From Neoceratodus forsteri (taxonomy: Eukaryota > Chordata > Ceratodontiformes > Ceratodontidae): a stretch of 64,000 nt of DNA. The notes under the pieces were generated by a model that ran no database searches, had not been told where the DNA came from, and was given only the letters and a program-made list of their open reading frames with translations. The translations under genes were made by a program, and so were the position numbers. Positions 1 to 10,589 of this stretch are shown piece after piece (position 1 is the first letter of the stretch; the number at the start of each line of letters is the position of its first letter). The stretch is taken from the NCBI GenBank assembly GCA_016271365.2, contig CM057458.1, positions 199,798,501-199,862,500 of the forward strand. The letters are read 5' to 3'.

Positions 1-761
1 ACTAGGCATGAGAGAACCTGGACCAGTTGCAGAACTAATACAAGTTCTGCAATTCCCTATAAGACTCAGTGCATTAGTTAGAACTCAAAATGAAATGTTT
101 TGAACCTCCTTAAAATATATAAAATGTATTACATATAATCAAAGATTATAGAATATCAAAAAGATGCTCTCCTCTTTCCCCTCTCTTGTATTTAGTGCTC
201 TAGACAACATGATACATCTTCAGAGGCGGATGGACTGCTAGACAGTGTGGTACAGTACTGGACATAGTTTGGAATAACTCCATCAATGATCCAAGACAAT
301 TTATATGGAGCGTGTCAAATAGCAGAACTAACATAAAGTAATGAATTGAAATTGTGCACTTCACAAAACTTCTTGGTTTTCTTGCCTTGAATCAACATTA
401 AGGAAAACTTTGTAAAGTAGATTTGCCTATGAACCTCCTAAGAATGTTCAGGTGTTTTGTGCAAAGCATCGATTTACTGTCACTCCAAACTGGCACCAAC
501 TTCTATTCATAACAAGCATTTGTCAATGCCAAATGTTTCCTGGCATGGTGTATGTGGTGGGGGTGTATTGTGTTAGTTGATGTAAAGGGAGAGAAGGAGT
601 GGTAACATTGGAAAAAGTCAAGAGCTACTTAAAGGTCTTAGTAAGCATGATGCAGTAGAAGTGGAATCAGCTCTCTCTCCCACTAGTACCACTGGAAGAT
701 TCTGTAGCAATCCAGAGGGGTAGTGGAGAAAGAGACTTGCCTCACCATTTTTCCACTGGTG

Positions 762-803
<42 letters not shown>

Positions 804-2340
804 TGTGTGTCTATAAGTGCATGTGTGCACTGTTATTCGATCATGAGCATTTTTGGTTTATTTAGTACTTCGCAAACAATATGATTTCCTGTTACAAAAA
901 AGAAGACACCATTGCTTCAATCCAAAATTCAACAGTTTGACAGGTAACACGTAATATAATAACCCTTTTTCCCACTCTTGTAGTGTTACCTATGCTTGTA
1001 TGCAGTCCCACTTTGAGGATTATTCTCAGTTCCAAAAAGAATAAGAAAACCAAAAATCACAACCCTATATAGCTTTCCTTCTGTCACCTCTGATTTCCTC
1101 ATGGTCTGTTTGTGAAATTTTCATGGCGTCACCTGCTAATAATGCAAATAGTGCTTCCATTCCAATAACAGATCCACTGGCAACCCGACAGGTAATAAAG
1201 GCGTGTGAATATTTACCAAGCCACCAATGTTGTGTTTCCTACTACTTCCAAAAGACAATGTTGTTAGTTCATAGTCTTCTTCAGACGTGACTCTCAACTA
1301 GGAAAGAAAGTTGTGCAGACCTCAGAATTGACACAACAGCAGAAACCAAACCGAATATCTCAGCCTGTCCTATTAACCAGTGACATCCCACAGACACTAT
1401 TAACCCACTTGAAATTTCACCATGACAAGCCATTAGGACACAGACAGGCTTAAAAAGACAGCCAAGTTTAAAAACCAAAAAAATCAAAACCCATGGCTTA
1501 AAGGCACTGACTTCTGATATGTGGCCAAAAGTTCACAATTAGTTCATTTAGTGTGTAGCTTTGGAGCATTCTAATTTCAGCAGATACCCCAGCAGTCAAG
1601 CATTCATAATTCCACTCCTAGCAAAGTAATCTTAAACCAATTAATTGAATGGTAAAACTTCCAATGACAAGTAGAGAACACAAGTCCTTGACATTTCTTT
1701 ATTGTTGCACATAAGCAGACACATTCAGATCATAAACTAACCACAGTCCAGTACCCAGCATGACATATCCACAACTCTTGACACTTAACTCCACAGTAAC
1801 AGATCTGACAACAACCCTACAGCTAATAAAGGTGTGTGCATATTTACCAGGCCACCAATGCTCCAGTCTTTTCTTTAATATCCATTTCTGCAGTGTTCTG
1901 GTAGAATCAGGGAAACCAGGAAGGGATTGCTGACTAAAATATATGTACTTTGTTTAATTGAGAAAACATTATTGCACCTGTGGCTACACCCCTGCTGCCA
2001 GGCAATAGTTCAGTCTTTCATTTATTAACCCTATCTGTTGTGTTCTGATAGAATCATGGTAGCCAGGAAAGAATTGCTGACTAAAATGTATTTATTTAAT
2101 TAAAGGAAAACTCCATGTTAAAATCAGAAAAATATATGTAGTAGTCTTTTTTTCTGTGTTCTAACCAGTTCCCAGCATTTTCTTTTCCTCTGGCTGTGAG
2201 AGATGTTTTTTCTAACTTTCCCTAACTGTTTTATTGCCCTTGGAGGTTGCCATTCTGGTTTCTGTTATGGCCTCTAGTCTTCCCAGAGTGCCCTTCGGTG
2301 TGATGTCTAATTGCTCCTGCAAGAAGCCAGTGTCTTGTTA
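1..2340. other. Unclassified repeat-derived DNA
   Basis: No gene or recognisable element. A (TG)n microsatellite lies at 764-810. Two diverged direct copies of a ~60-bp segment ending in 'ccaccaatg' lie at about 1166-1230 and 1798-1850. A ~150-bp segment containing 'gattgctgactaaaat' occurs at about 1855-1990 and again at 2008-2110. These internal duplications point to old repeat material. The short open frames here run through CA repeats or lack any family motif. Confidence 0.5.
764..810. repeat. (TG)n microsatellite
   Basis: Nearly pure TG dinucleotide run with one TT interruption near its right end. Confidence 0.95.
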
Positions 2341-2462
2341 CAGGGTCTGTCACAGCTCAGCCACAGAGAAAATACTTCTTCCAAAGAAGACACACTGCTA
2401 GATTTTGGGTGAGTGTAGTCATTATTATTTTTTTATATTGTACCTTGTCCTGCTGTGTTCTG

Positions 2463-2524
<62 letters not shown>

Positions 2525-2746
2525 TTGTATATGAATCATGTTACTGTTTACTTTATTCCTCTCAGTCACTTTCAGTTTTTGCACCGGTACTAAGTAGCAA
2601 AAATTGAACATCACCTTATAGATTGTAAACTAGAAGGACAAGGTACTAATATCAAAAAATTGTAATGATTACACTCATCCAAAATCTAGCAGTGTGACTT
2701 CTCTGAAAGAAGTATTATCTTTGTGACTGAGCTGTGACAGACCCTG
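2341..2746. repeat. Foldback element with 110-bp arms and a (TG)n loop
   Basis: The left arm (2341-2450) starts 'cagggtctgtcacagctcag'. It reappears as its reverse complement at 2636-2746, ending 'gagctgtgacagaccctg'. The arms differ by scattered substitutions over about 110 bases. The ~185-base loop carries a ~59-base TG run (2464-2522). The structure resembles a hairpin-type MITE; the superfamily is not identifiable. Confidence 0.8.
2464..2522. repeat. (TG)n microsatellite
   Basis: Uninterrupted TG run of about 29 units in the loop of the foldback element. Confidence 0.97.
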
Positions 2747-3205
2747 CTAAATCTAAGGGCATAGCTACATCATTGTCACATGAGCCAGGGTGCATCGTAG
2801 GAGAAAGAAAGCCAATAAACCTATTTGTAATGGAGATCCCCAGGAGTTGTAAAACTACCATACAGCTAGCAGGCTAATTTAGGAAAAACTCCTAATAGCA
2901 GACAGAGGGAAGGACATACTAGGACTTAACATACATATCAAAACACTCTACTTAACATATGTTTTTGCACATTCTGGGTGGACTTCTCCTTTAAGAAAGC
3001 ATGTCAGCTTTCACTCTCCCCGCTCTGCTGATTGGAGCAGCGAGAGAGAGAGAGAGAGAGAAAGAGTGAGTGTGTGTTTAACAGTCTCCCAGACGGGAAG
3101 AGGGTCTACAGCTTTCCAGATCTTCCATCCTCCATTCGTGAAAAACAAACTGCCTTTAAAGCTGGGGGTGGTCACGTGAACTGAAGTGTTGGGGTGTTGG
3201 TCGTG
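2747..3205. other. Unclassified DNA with (GA)n
   Basis: A GA run lies at 3042-3060. Nothing else recognisable is seen before the L2 fragment begins. Confidence 0.5.
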
Positions 3206-4052
3206 GACCCAGGTCATCAGGAGGCGGGTTTGTTGGCAGGATCACCTTCAGGTCTATGGCTTGGAGGTATTCGGCTAACTACCTCAGACCGGGAGCGGAA
3301 CCTGGACGTTATGTTTGATGACTGCTTGACCCTTAAATTACAGGTGTCAGCAGTTGTTAAAACCTCTTTTTACCATCTGAAGAATTTTGCCGTGGTAAAA
3401 CACCTGGTTCCTCCCAATGATCTTCCAACTTTGGTCCATGCCTTCATTACCTCCTGCCTTGACTGCTGCAATGCCTTTTATCTTGGGCTACCAGGGGTTG
3501 ATATCTGCCACTTGCAGCTAGTGCAGAATGTGGCAGCCAGGCTTCTGAGAGGGACCCCTAGGATCAGTCATATAACAACTGTGCTCCACGGACTGCAATG
3601 GCTACCAGTACAGTGGCAGATCACCTTCAAGGTCAGTTTGCTGTCCTATAAGGTCATACATGATCAGGGACTTAGTTACCTGCAAGATCCCCTTCACCCC
3701 TACTGTCCTCTCTGCTATCTCCGATCCACCGACAAGGGTTTTCTAGAGATTCCCTGGGTTTGTTTACAGACATCTGGGGCAAGGTCATTTAGTTTTATGG
3801 CCCCGACCCTGTGGAATTCTCTACCTTATCCGGTGTGAGATTACCTGACCATCCAAAGCTTTAGAGTTGCCCTGAAAACCTATCTTTTTAGCCTAGCGTT
3901 TACTGATTTTTAATGCCGCTGCTGTATTTATTGTATTTATTATTTTAATTCTTTGTGTTATTTATTTATTGATGTGTTTTATTTGCTGTTGTACAGGTGC
4001 CTTGGTTTTAGAAAGGTGCCTTTTTATAAATAAAAAATGATTGATTGATTGA
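3206..4052 (+). mobile_element. L2-type LINE, 5'-truncated 3' end
   Basis: The 214-residue open frame at 3194-3838 carries the L2 RT C-terminal landmarks in order: LVHAFITSCLDCCNAF, LQLVQNVAARLL, LQWLPVQWQITFKV and ARSFSFMAPTLWNSLP. The matching 3' UTR follows and ends at 4019-4052 with a 'tttataaataaaaaatgattgattgattg'-type tail; short TGAT-type repeats are typical of L2 ends. The start is a 5' truncation, so the first ATG has no meaning. The frame is open to near its normal end but lacks the endonuclease and catalytic RT core. Cys replaces the usual Tyr in LDYCNA. Confidence 0.92.
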
Positions 4053-4204
4053 CGGCAGCCTGAACAGTCGCACCTGCTACAGCTCCTGCTCCTCTGCCTA
4101 TTTTTATGTATTTTATCCAGTAACCTGAGCTTGGTTTTGTTCACTGAGAGCTGTTCTGTTGACACACATCTTCAGGGGTAGCAGCAGAACCAAAATTGTC
4201 ATGA

Positions 4205-5057
4205 ATGGAGGCAGAAATGCACGACTCACTTCCACACCATACCCCGCCATCAACACCGATGAGAGACAAGTATGCTAAGCGGGCTAAAGCACAAGCCCCT
4301 CGCATGCCTAGCCATACAACTCTCCAGGCCACACTAATAGAAGAAAAATTTCTTGAAGGCCTGGCACCTCTGAAGACAATCCTTGATAGCCTGTCCCTAA
4401 GATTCCAGAATATGGAATCTACTATGGAGCAATTATCTAAAAGAACTGGGGACAACAAAGCCAGACTATCTTCCTTGGATGACTGGAGAGCCCGAACCGA
4501 ACCTGATATGTTGGCCCTACGATGCAGAGTCAAACAAATGGAGGAAAGCTAGAAGACTTGGAAGGCTGCTCTCACCAGAACAACCTTTTCATATTGGGGC
4601 TACCACAAAAGGCAGCGGGATCTGAAGTGATTTTGTCCATCCAAAAGTTATGGAAAGAAATAGCTGGTCCTTCCCCAAATGGCATCACATACATAATAGA
4701 GAGAGCCCATAGATAGCTCTGACCAGCTCCTCCCTCGGGATCCCCCCCAAGGCCGGTGATCTTTTGGCTACTTAATTTTAGGGATAAGCAGCACATCTTG
4801 GACAAACTATGAGAAACGAAGGAGATCCTCCAGGAAGGCAAGAGGATCCGCATCACAAAGGACCTTTCATTTACTGTTCGGTAGAAGAGGACTGCGCTAC
4901 ACCCAATCATCTCCAAGCTTATTGAAGTTGGTATAAAAAATAAAGTTAAGTACCCAGCCACACTTCAAGTGTTCAAAGGGGACCAGTGGCACTCGTTTGA
5001 ATCAGAGGATCAGGCATCAGCAGCCCTCAAGAATCTTTACCCAGATCTATTCAAGTG
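4205..5057 (+). pseudogene. L1/Tx1-like ORF1 (RNA-binding chaperone), broken
   Basis: In the L1 family ORF1p is a trimeric nucleic-acid chaperone that coats element RNA. Frame 1 (4205-4552) has a basic, proline-rich N-terminus and then a heptad-like, probably coiled-coil stretch. After a frame change near 4540-4550 the RRM-like core is readable: LEDLEGCSHQNNLFILGLP, ending in the conserved IIERAHR at 4716. After a stop the C-terminal domain continues with RPVIFWLLNF, GKRIRITKDLSF and KYPATLQVF, and ends NLYPDLFK-stop at 5057. At least one frameshift and three stops disrupt it. Identity to the L1/Tx1 ORF1 class is secure; the exact clade is not. Confidence 0.85.
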
Positions 5058-6123
5058 AAGTAGGCTTTAGGACAAAATATCTGCTTCTTATTTACATAGT
5101 GTTAAAGTGTGAGGAAGTTAGATGCTAGAAGTTACTGTTACCTGAGTATATCTGCTTGTTCCAGGGACATTTTGTTTTGATGGACAGCTTCAGCCTTTTG
5201 TGAAGGTGCCCAGAAGACTCCTAGTGCCTAACTAAGTTTGCAGTTGAACTATTTAAAAAAACAAAACAAATGCCCTGTGTTGCAATTGTTGTGTTATGTA
5301 TTTGTTTACCCTTTCCACTGCACCTTACTGGTGCCATCTAGTGGTCTAAGTTGGTATTTAGTTAACCGTGCTTCTCGTACTATTATTTTGGGCACATAAT
5401 CTCTGGAAGTGGCGATGTACTATTCTAAATATCTCCGGGATGAATTGGACAGATTTTGGTTTAACAACTACATTTGCCTTTTCAGGTCTTGTGGAGTGAG
5501 TGTAAGCCACATGGTGGACATGGAGCATTTAGTGACTTCACTATTTTGTTGGACTTATAATTCTATAATCTGGTCACTCTTTTAGTGTATGAAAACAGTG
5601 CTTAAAATATGTCTCAGGAAGATATGGACATTTAGGGTACAGGTTTAGATTAACCGTTAATTTTTTCTTTTTAGAGGTTTCAGTGTCTTATACCTCAGGA
5701 CTCGCTCTTTTCATTGACTACTGCAATGGTACTCAGTTAAACTCCATGGTTCAGTTTAATACTTGGCGTCTCCACAAATAACAAAAGAGTTTTGCAGGGG
5801 TGCCTGGGGGGGGGGACCCTCTAACCCCTATTGGACACCCCTTTTGATACTGAGGGGGAGGGATACATTGTTCTCTGTAATGATATCTAATGGGGTGGAT
5901 GGGTGGCAGGGATGTATATTGTGGGTGGAGTACTGGCATCATGATCCAAGCACTAATGGAGGATCAGTCATCAGGACTGGGTGGTGTAATAGCACAGTTA
6001 TGGTTTTGGGGTGTTGTGATAGAATGGTGGGGGGATGGGATGTCAGAGGCATTATGTTGCACAAATATTTGCAGTCTGTCAATAGCCCCCAAACTGTTTG
6101 GGCCTTGGATTTGGGACCCCTAT
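5058..6123 (+). other. Spacer between the two ORFs of the L1/Tx1-like element
   Basis: About 1.07 kb with no family protein. A G-rich stretch at 5800-6110 gives open frames of low-complexity composition on both strands, which I do not regard as genes. The spacer is long for an L1-type ORF1-ORF2 gap, so an inserted repeat I cannot identify may lie inside. Confidence 0.5.
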
Positions 6124-7195
6124 AAATGACAATGAAGTATATGACTTTGAATATAAAAGGTGCCCATTCTAGGATAAAGCGATACCAAATTATATGACAC
6201 CTACAAATGCTACAATGTCAAATAGCATTCCTACAGGAGACCCACCTTCTCTCTACGGAAGGGCTTCTCTTCCACAGACAGGCAGTTGGACAGGTTTCTG
6301 CAGTTGGTGACTCTAGGACTCAAAGGGGTGTAATGTTATTAATCTTTAGATGAACTAAGTTGCAAGAGATACAAAAAGTGAAAGACCCTGGGAACCGATA
6401 TATATTAATCTGGGGGACACTTGACCATGTAGAAGTACTTTTGGGGTGTGTTTAAGGTCCCAATACTGACTCCCCTGAATTTTTCTCTGATTTTCTGAAT
6501 AGACTGACCCCTTTTCTCCATTTACCAATTATTTTAGCCAGAGTTTGGAACCTAACTATATCCCTAGAGTTAGTCAGGTCTGAATGTAGGACCACAGGCC
6601 TTTCCCCAGCTCAGCAGTCCCTCCATGAGATGATAAACATGAGGGGCCTCTGTGATCCTAGGAGGGTTTTCTGATTGGTTGTATATCTTTTACTCCCCAG
6701 TGCACAAGTCTTTCTCCCATCTGGACTATTTTTTAATTAGTAGCTCCCTCCTGCCACTTTTTGCAGATGGGGGGACAACCCCTAGGGTATTATCAGACCA
6801 CTCACCCACTTAGATATGAGATAGCCTCTCCCCTACCCTACGTAAAGACAAAATCTGGAAACTTAACAATCAACTCCTCCAAGAGGAATATATATTAACC
6901 GGGGTTAGGGACTTTATTACTCATTTAATGGTCCACAACAGGGGTTCCATCCCTGATGTTGATAAACGTTGGTGCTCTCATAAATGCTCTTTGCATGGGG
7001 AGTTTATTTGAATTGTCTCCACAAGAAATAAGAAATGAGAAACCTCCCTCTGTCTTCTCCTGGACCAAATCAATGTCTTGGAACCCAACCCCTCTTCCAA
7101 TCTATCAGAGGATGATCAAGAATTGCTGGTGACATCAAGAGACTGATATGCAGAGAGTCTTAGAGAATGGGCTGAATATGCAATGCTCAAAACAC
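6124..7195 (+). pseudogene. L1/Tx1-like ORF2, endonuclease part only, broken
   Basis: The APE-type endonuclease nicks target DNA before reverse transcription. The translation opens with MTLNIKGAHSRIKRYQI and reaches the catalytic motif FLQETHL at 6229-6250. It continues with GPNTDSPEFFSDFLNRLTPF, a degraded PIIL segment and later WKLNNQLLQEEY and GSIPDVDKRW, which belong to the linker toward the RT. Several in-frame stops occur. The RT is absent because the element ends at the CR1 junction (7195/7196). Confidence 0.8.
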
Positions 7196-7828
7196 ATCAC
7201 TTCTATCTCAGCAGGAGTCAGTACCTGTTGGGATTAAGCAAACAGATACTTTTTTTTAGAAGCATGGGGTCTCATTTAAGTATATAAAAAAAGAAGAAAG
7301 TCACTGTGTGTTTCTCTGTTTAGGGAAGGGGCTGTATCAACTTAGTTTGCTAGATCAGGATTAGAGGAGAGAAGTTAATTGGGGTGTGGCTTGAGCAGTA
7401 GAAAAGCAGATGTCTCCAATTATGGCTTCCTGCTGCTAGTTTCTGGCAGAAAGAAATCTTGCTTTCAGAACAAGTAGCAGCTTACTAAAAAAGCTATAGT
7501 TTTTCTTACTGATAAATCACTTCTATCTCAGCAGGAGTCAGTGCCTGTTGGGATTAAGCAAACAGATACTTTGTTAGAAGCAGGGGTCTCATTTAAGTAT
7601 ATAAAAAAAGAAGAAAGCCACTGTGTGTTTCTCTGTTTGGGGAAGGGGGCTGTATCAACTTAGTTTGCTAGATCAGGATTAGAAGAGATAAGTTAATTGG
7701 GGGTGTGGCTTGAGCAGTAGAAAAGCAGATGTCTCCAATTATAGCTTCCCACTGCTAGTTTTGGCAGAAAGGAATCTTGCTTTCAGAGCAAGTAGAAGCT
7801 GACTAAAAAGCTACAGCTTTTCTTACTA
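7196..7828 (+). promoter_or_regulatory. CR1 5' UTR: two tandem ~319-bp units, probable promoter monomers
   Basis: Unit 1 starts at 7196 and unit 2 at 7515; both begin 'atcacttctatctcagcagg' and align nearly end to end with about 8% differences by eye. Upstream DNA is the unrelated L1-like element, so the start of unit 1 marks the element's 5' edge. Tandem 5' monomers act as promoters in mouse L1 and some other LINEs; applying that role here is inference. No TATA box is obvious. The repeated 'aagtatataaaaaaagaag' is AT-rich and could be one. Confidence 0.65.
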
Positions 7829-8411
7829 ATTGCCCTCCTCCTCCCCTCCATCATTCTACCCTAAGCCAGTTCTACTTTTATAGCCACTGTATTTGACTGA
7901 CAACAGAAACTTCCTGTTTGGCAGTAGGAAGGAAAGGATCATTGAGACACATTAGTTTCATCAACCTTGAAGAAAACAAAAAAAATCTTTCTCCCCCCCC
8001 CAGCTGCTGCAGGTCTGATTCCAAGCAAGAAAAAAGGAGACTACTGAAGACCACTGGAAGTTCCTGTCCCAGAACAGGAAGGGAGAGAATTGTAAGGCTG
8101 CATAGGCAGTAGGAAAGTAGGTGAAAAATTATGTAGAGGGAGGAGAGAGTAAGCATACAAAGCAACAGGGAAGGGGTCACAAAATAAGTCATAATGGGAG
8201 TGGTGCAGTGCAATGGCTATGGGGCGGCAGTGTTCTGGGAGACAATCTGGAGGCTGCGATGCTGCCCTATTTGCAGACACCTCTCTGGTCTGAGGGAGGA
8301 GGTTGTCCATCTCCAGGCTGACCTTGCTAGTATTTGTGAAACCTCTTCCCCCACACAGGAACCACCAGGGCCACTGCTGCTACCTCATAGGTTGCCAAGA
8401 AGGAGGAGTGA

Positions 8412-9266
8412 TTGGACCAAGGTGTGCTCAGGGAGGGAGAGGATGGTGGAACAGAGGTGCATCCCTCCAGCTGTACCTCTTCACAATTCATATGTTGTTC
8501 TGGCAGAGAGTGGTTCTATGAAGGCACCTGCAGTGGAGACCAAGGAGGATGCTGGGAACCTCCACAAAGGAGACTCACAGGAGGGTGGCACAAGACCCCA
8601 CAGGGAAGGAAACAACTCCTGGTGGGGGACTCAATCATTGGGGGTAGAAGTGGGGGAGGAAGGGGAGAGAGAGAGAGGGTAAGATGCCTACCTGGCACCA
8701 TGGCTTGGAGGGACAGGAAGCAAATCCTTAGTATCATGGAAGCAGCTGCCTGAGGGTGGGAGCTGGGTGTCATTGTCCACCGAGGGACAAATGACCTGAC
8801 TGGGAATGGGATAAGAGCAGTGCAAGAGGAGTTTGTAGAGCTGGGGAGGGGCCTTAGGCAAGTATCACATATGATAACCTTCTCGGAGATGCTGCCTGTC
8901 TATGGCAAGGATGATGCTAGGGTATTCTGCACCATGGGATTCAATACATTTTTTTTCCAATTATTTAACCAGGTGAGACACACTAAGCTGAAAGCTGGTT
9001 TACAGGTGCAACCTGGGAGCACAGGGAAGTTAAGTGACTTGCTCAGGGTCACACAGTATGTAAGTGGGGGCTGTAGGATTCAAACCCAGGTCTCCAGATT
9101 TGCAGCTCAGAGCCTTAAACCACTGCACTATACTGCCTCCCAAAACTGGTGTGGAGTTCAGGGCTTTGTCTTCATTGGGGACTGGGGAGCCACCTGGAGG
9201 GATACAGGCCTATACTGGTGTGATGGTCTTCATCTGTCCGGGGGGGGCGGTCAGGATCCTAGGTGA
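8412..9266 (+). pseudogene. CR1 ORF1 with SGNH/GDSL-esterase domain, broken
   Basis: Some CR1 ORF1 proteins carry an SGNH esterase whose role in retrotransposition is unclear. Here LLVGDSIIGG (about 8605-8640) supplies the catalytic Ser block. RCLPG follows at about 8680. After a stop near 8753 and a frame change, VIVHRGTNDLTGNG (about 8770-8812) gives the Gly/Asn block. DGLHLSGGG near 9220-9250 supplies the Asp-His pair, so all catalytic blocks are visible. A CORE-SINE (8949-9141) is inserted between the last two blocks without closing the frame: the 8820-9266 frame reads straight through it. An N-terminal leader frame (8194-8682) overlaps and looks degraded. Confidence 0.78.
8949..9141 (-). 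mobile_element. CORE-type tRNA SINE, copy A
   Basis: On the minus strand this reads, from 9141 down, a tRNA-like head (gggaggcagtatagtgcagt), a B box like 'gggtttgaatcc', the MIR/CORE segment 'gtgtgaccctgagcaagtc' and a tail ending near 'ggttaaataattgg'. It lies inside the CR1 ORF1. It lacks the 16-bp insert seen in copies B and D. Confidence 0.88.
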
Positions 9267-9451
9267 TAGGTTTAAATGAATCATTGGCAAGTATTTAAAC
9301 TAGCCAAGGGAGAGGCACTGAAAAGGAGCAGGGAAATCCCAGCCTCCCCCCACAAAACACTGTAATTAACAAGGTAAACACCAAGGTAGAGAAGTCATAT
9401 GGGAGCAGGATGGGGTAAACGCAAAAAAAGGCAAATGCAGTAAGGACAGGG

Positions 9452-10312
9452 ATGGGGCTAAAAGGGGGTAAGGCCATTAAAAAATGGAGGGTGATAAGTA
9501 CCAATGCCCATAGTCTGTGTATCAAGCTCCCTGACCTAGTGGCCTTGATGGAAGAGGGATGCCTGGATATTGTGGCAGTCACTGAAACATGGTACACAGA
9601 GAACCATGACTCGGATGTCAACATACCAGGACACACAATCTACAGGAGGGACAGGGAGGGTAAAAGAGGAGGAGGAGGAGTAGTAGTAGCTGTCTATGTA
9701 AGGTATGGGATTAAAGTAACAGAACTAAGAATTAAACAGGAAGTAGATGAGTCATTATGGGTCATCCTGGAGACAGAAAATGGCATCTCAATTAGCATGG
9801 GGGTGGTGTACAGACCCCCATCTCAGGGGGAGGGAATGGACAAGGAAATGATAGAAGGCATCCTTAGAATGGCAGAAAAAGGAGAGATATTGTTGATGGG
9901 GGACCTCAATATGCCAGATGTTAACTGGAACACCTTTGCTGCAGGCACATCCAAGAGCAGGGTCATTCTTGATGCCCTGCAAGGCATGCCTCACACAGCA
10001 GTGTTGAACCCACTTGGGAGAGAGCGCCTAGACCTGGTACTCTCAAATGGGGATGGAGAAAGGATCTTGGATTTAGAAGTGGGTAGCCATCTGGGAACAA
10101 GCGACCACCAAACAGTGTGGTTCACAATAAACACAGCCATAGAGTCAAGCCATACAAAAGCAAGAGTACTGGACTTTAGAAGGGCTGACTTTGGGAAAAT
10201 GAAAGCGTGCTTCAGAAAAGCACTAGGAGATGGGCAAGAAAGAGGGGTGGAGGAACAATGGGGAATAATCAAAACAGCCATCACAGAGGCAACAAGCCTT
10301 TGTGTGAAGTGA
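9452..10312 (+). CDS. CR1 ORF2, intact endonuclease segment
   Basis: This 286-residue open frame encodes the APE-type endonuclease that nicks target DNA. Visible in order are STNAHS (Asn block, about residue 16-20), VTETW (catalytic Glu, about 45), RRDREGKRGGGG, VVYRPPS, LLMGDLNMPDVNW (Asp/Asn, about 150), RLDLVLSNG (about 193) and GTSDHQTVWF (terminal Asp-His, about 218). All key residues are present. The frame ends at a stop at 10312, after which the RT continues in other frames, so the polyprotein is broken. The initiating Met is uncertain because upstream sequence from about 9300 may also belong to ORF2. Confidence 0.88.
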   Translation: MGLKGGKAIKKWRVISTNAHSLCIKLPDLVALMEEGCLDIVAVTETWYTENHDSDVNIPGHTIYRRDREGKRGGGGVVVAVYVRYGIKVTELRIKQEVDESLWVILETENGISISMGVVYRPPSQGEGMDKEMIEGILRMAEKGEILLMGDLNMPDVNWNTFAAGTSKSRVILDALQGMPHTAVLNPLGRERLDLVLSNGDGERILDLEVGSHLGTSDHQTVWFTINTAIESSHTKARVLDFRRADFGKMKACFRKALGDGQERGVEEQWGIIKTAITEATSLCVK

Positions 10313-10589
10313 ATCAACAAAACAAAATGAAGGAAAAAAAAAACACTGTGGTTCACAAAAGAGGTGGCAGGGAAGGTTAAGGAGGAAAAGGATAGCATTC
10401 AGGAAATATAAAGGAAACACAGAAGGAGCAGGACAGAGAATGTTATCAGTTAAAGCAGAAGGAGGCAGGGAAGGCAGTCAGAATAGCAAAGGCACAAACT
10501 GAGGGAAAGATAGCCAACTCTGTTAAGAAGGGGGCTAAAACCTTTTATAGGTATACGAGGGAGTGAAGAAAGACCAAGAGAGGGATACT

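Larger units (their letters stand above)
4053..7195 (+). mobile_element. L1/Tx1-like LINE, truncated by the CR1 to its right
   Basis: This element has a short leader (4053-4204), ORF1 (4205-5057), a long spacer (5058-6123) and the start of ORF2 with an apurinic endonuclease domain (6124-7195). The ORF1 RRM-like core, its CTD and the endonuclease motif LQETHL identify the L1/Tx1 branch. The sequence stops at 7195, exactly where the first CR1 5' unit begins. I see no continuation of its RT after that CR1 ends at 12350, so the 3' half seems lost. Multiple stops and frame changes mark it as dead. Confidence 0.85.

Noticed and set aside
618..830. Open frame of TH repeats
   Set aside because: Translation of a CA/TG microsatellite; no protein signal.
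2357..2614. Two open frames on opposite strands across the TG run
   Set aside because: Both are low-complexity translations of the microsatellite and foldback arms.
5763..6129. Gly/Trp-rich open frames in the L1/Tx1 spacer
   Set aside because: Overlapping frames on both strands in G-rich DNA, without motifs or conserved starts.
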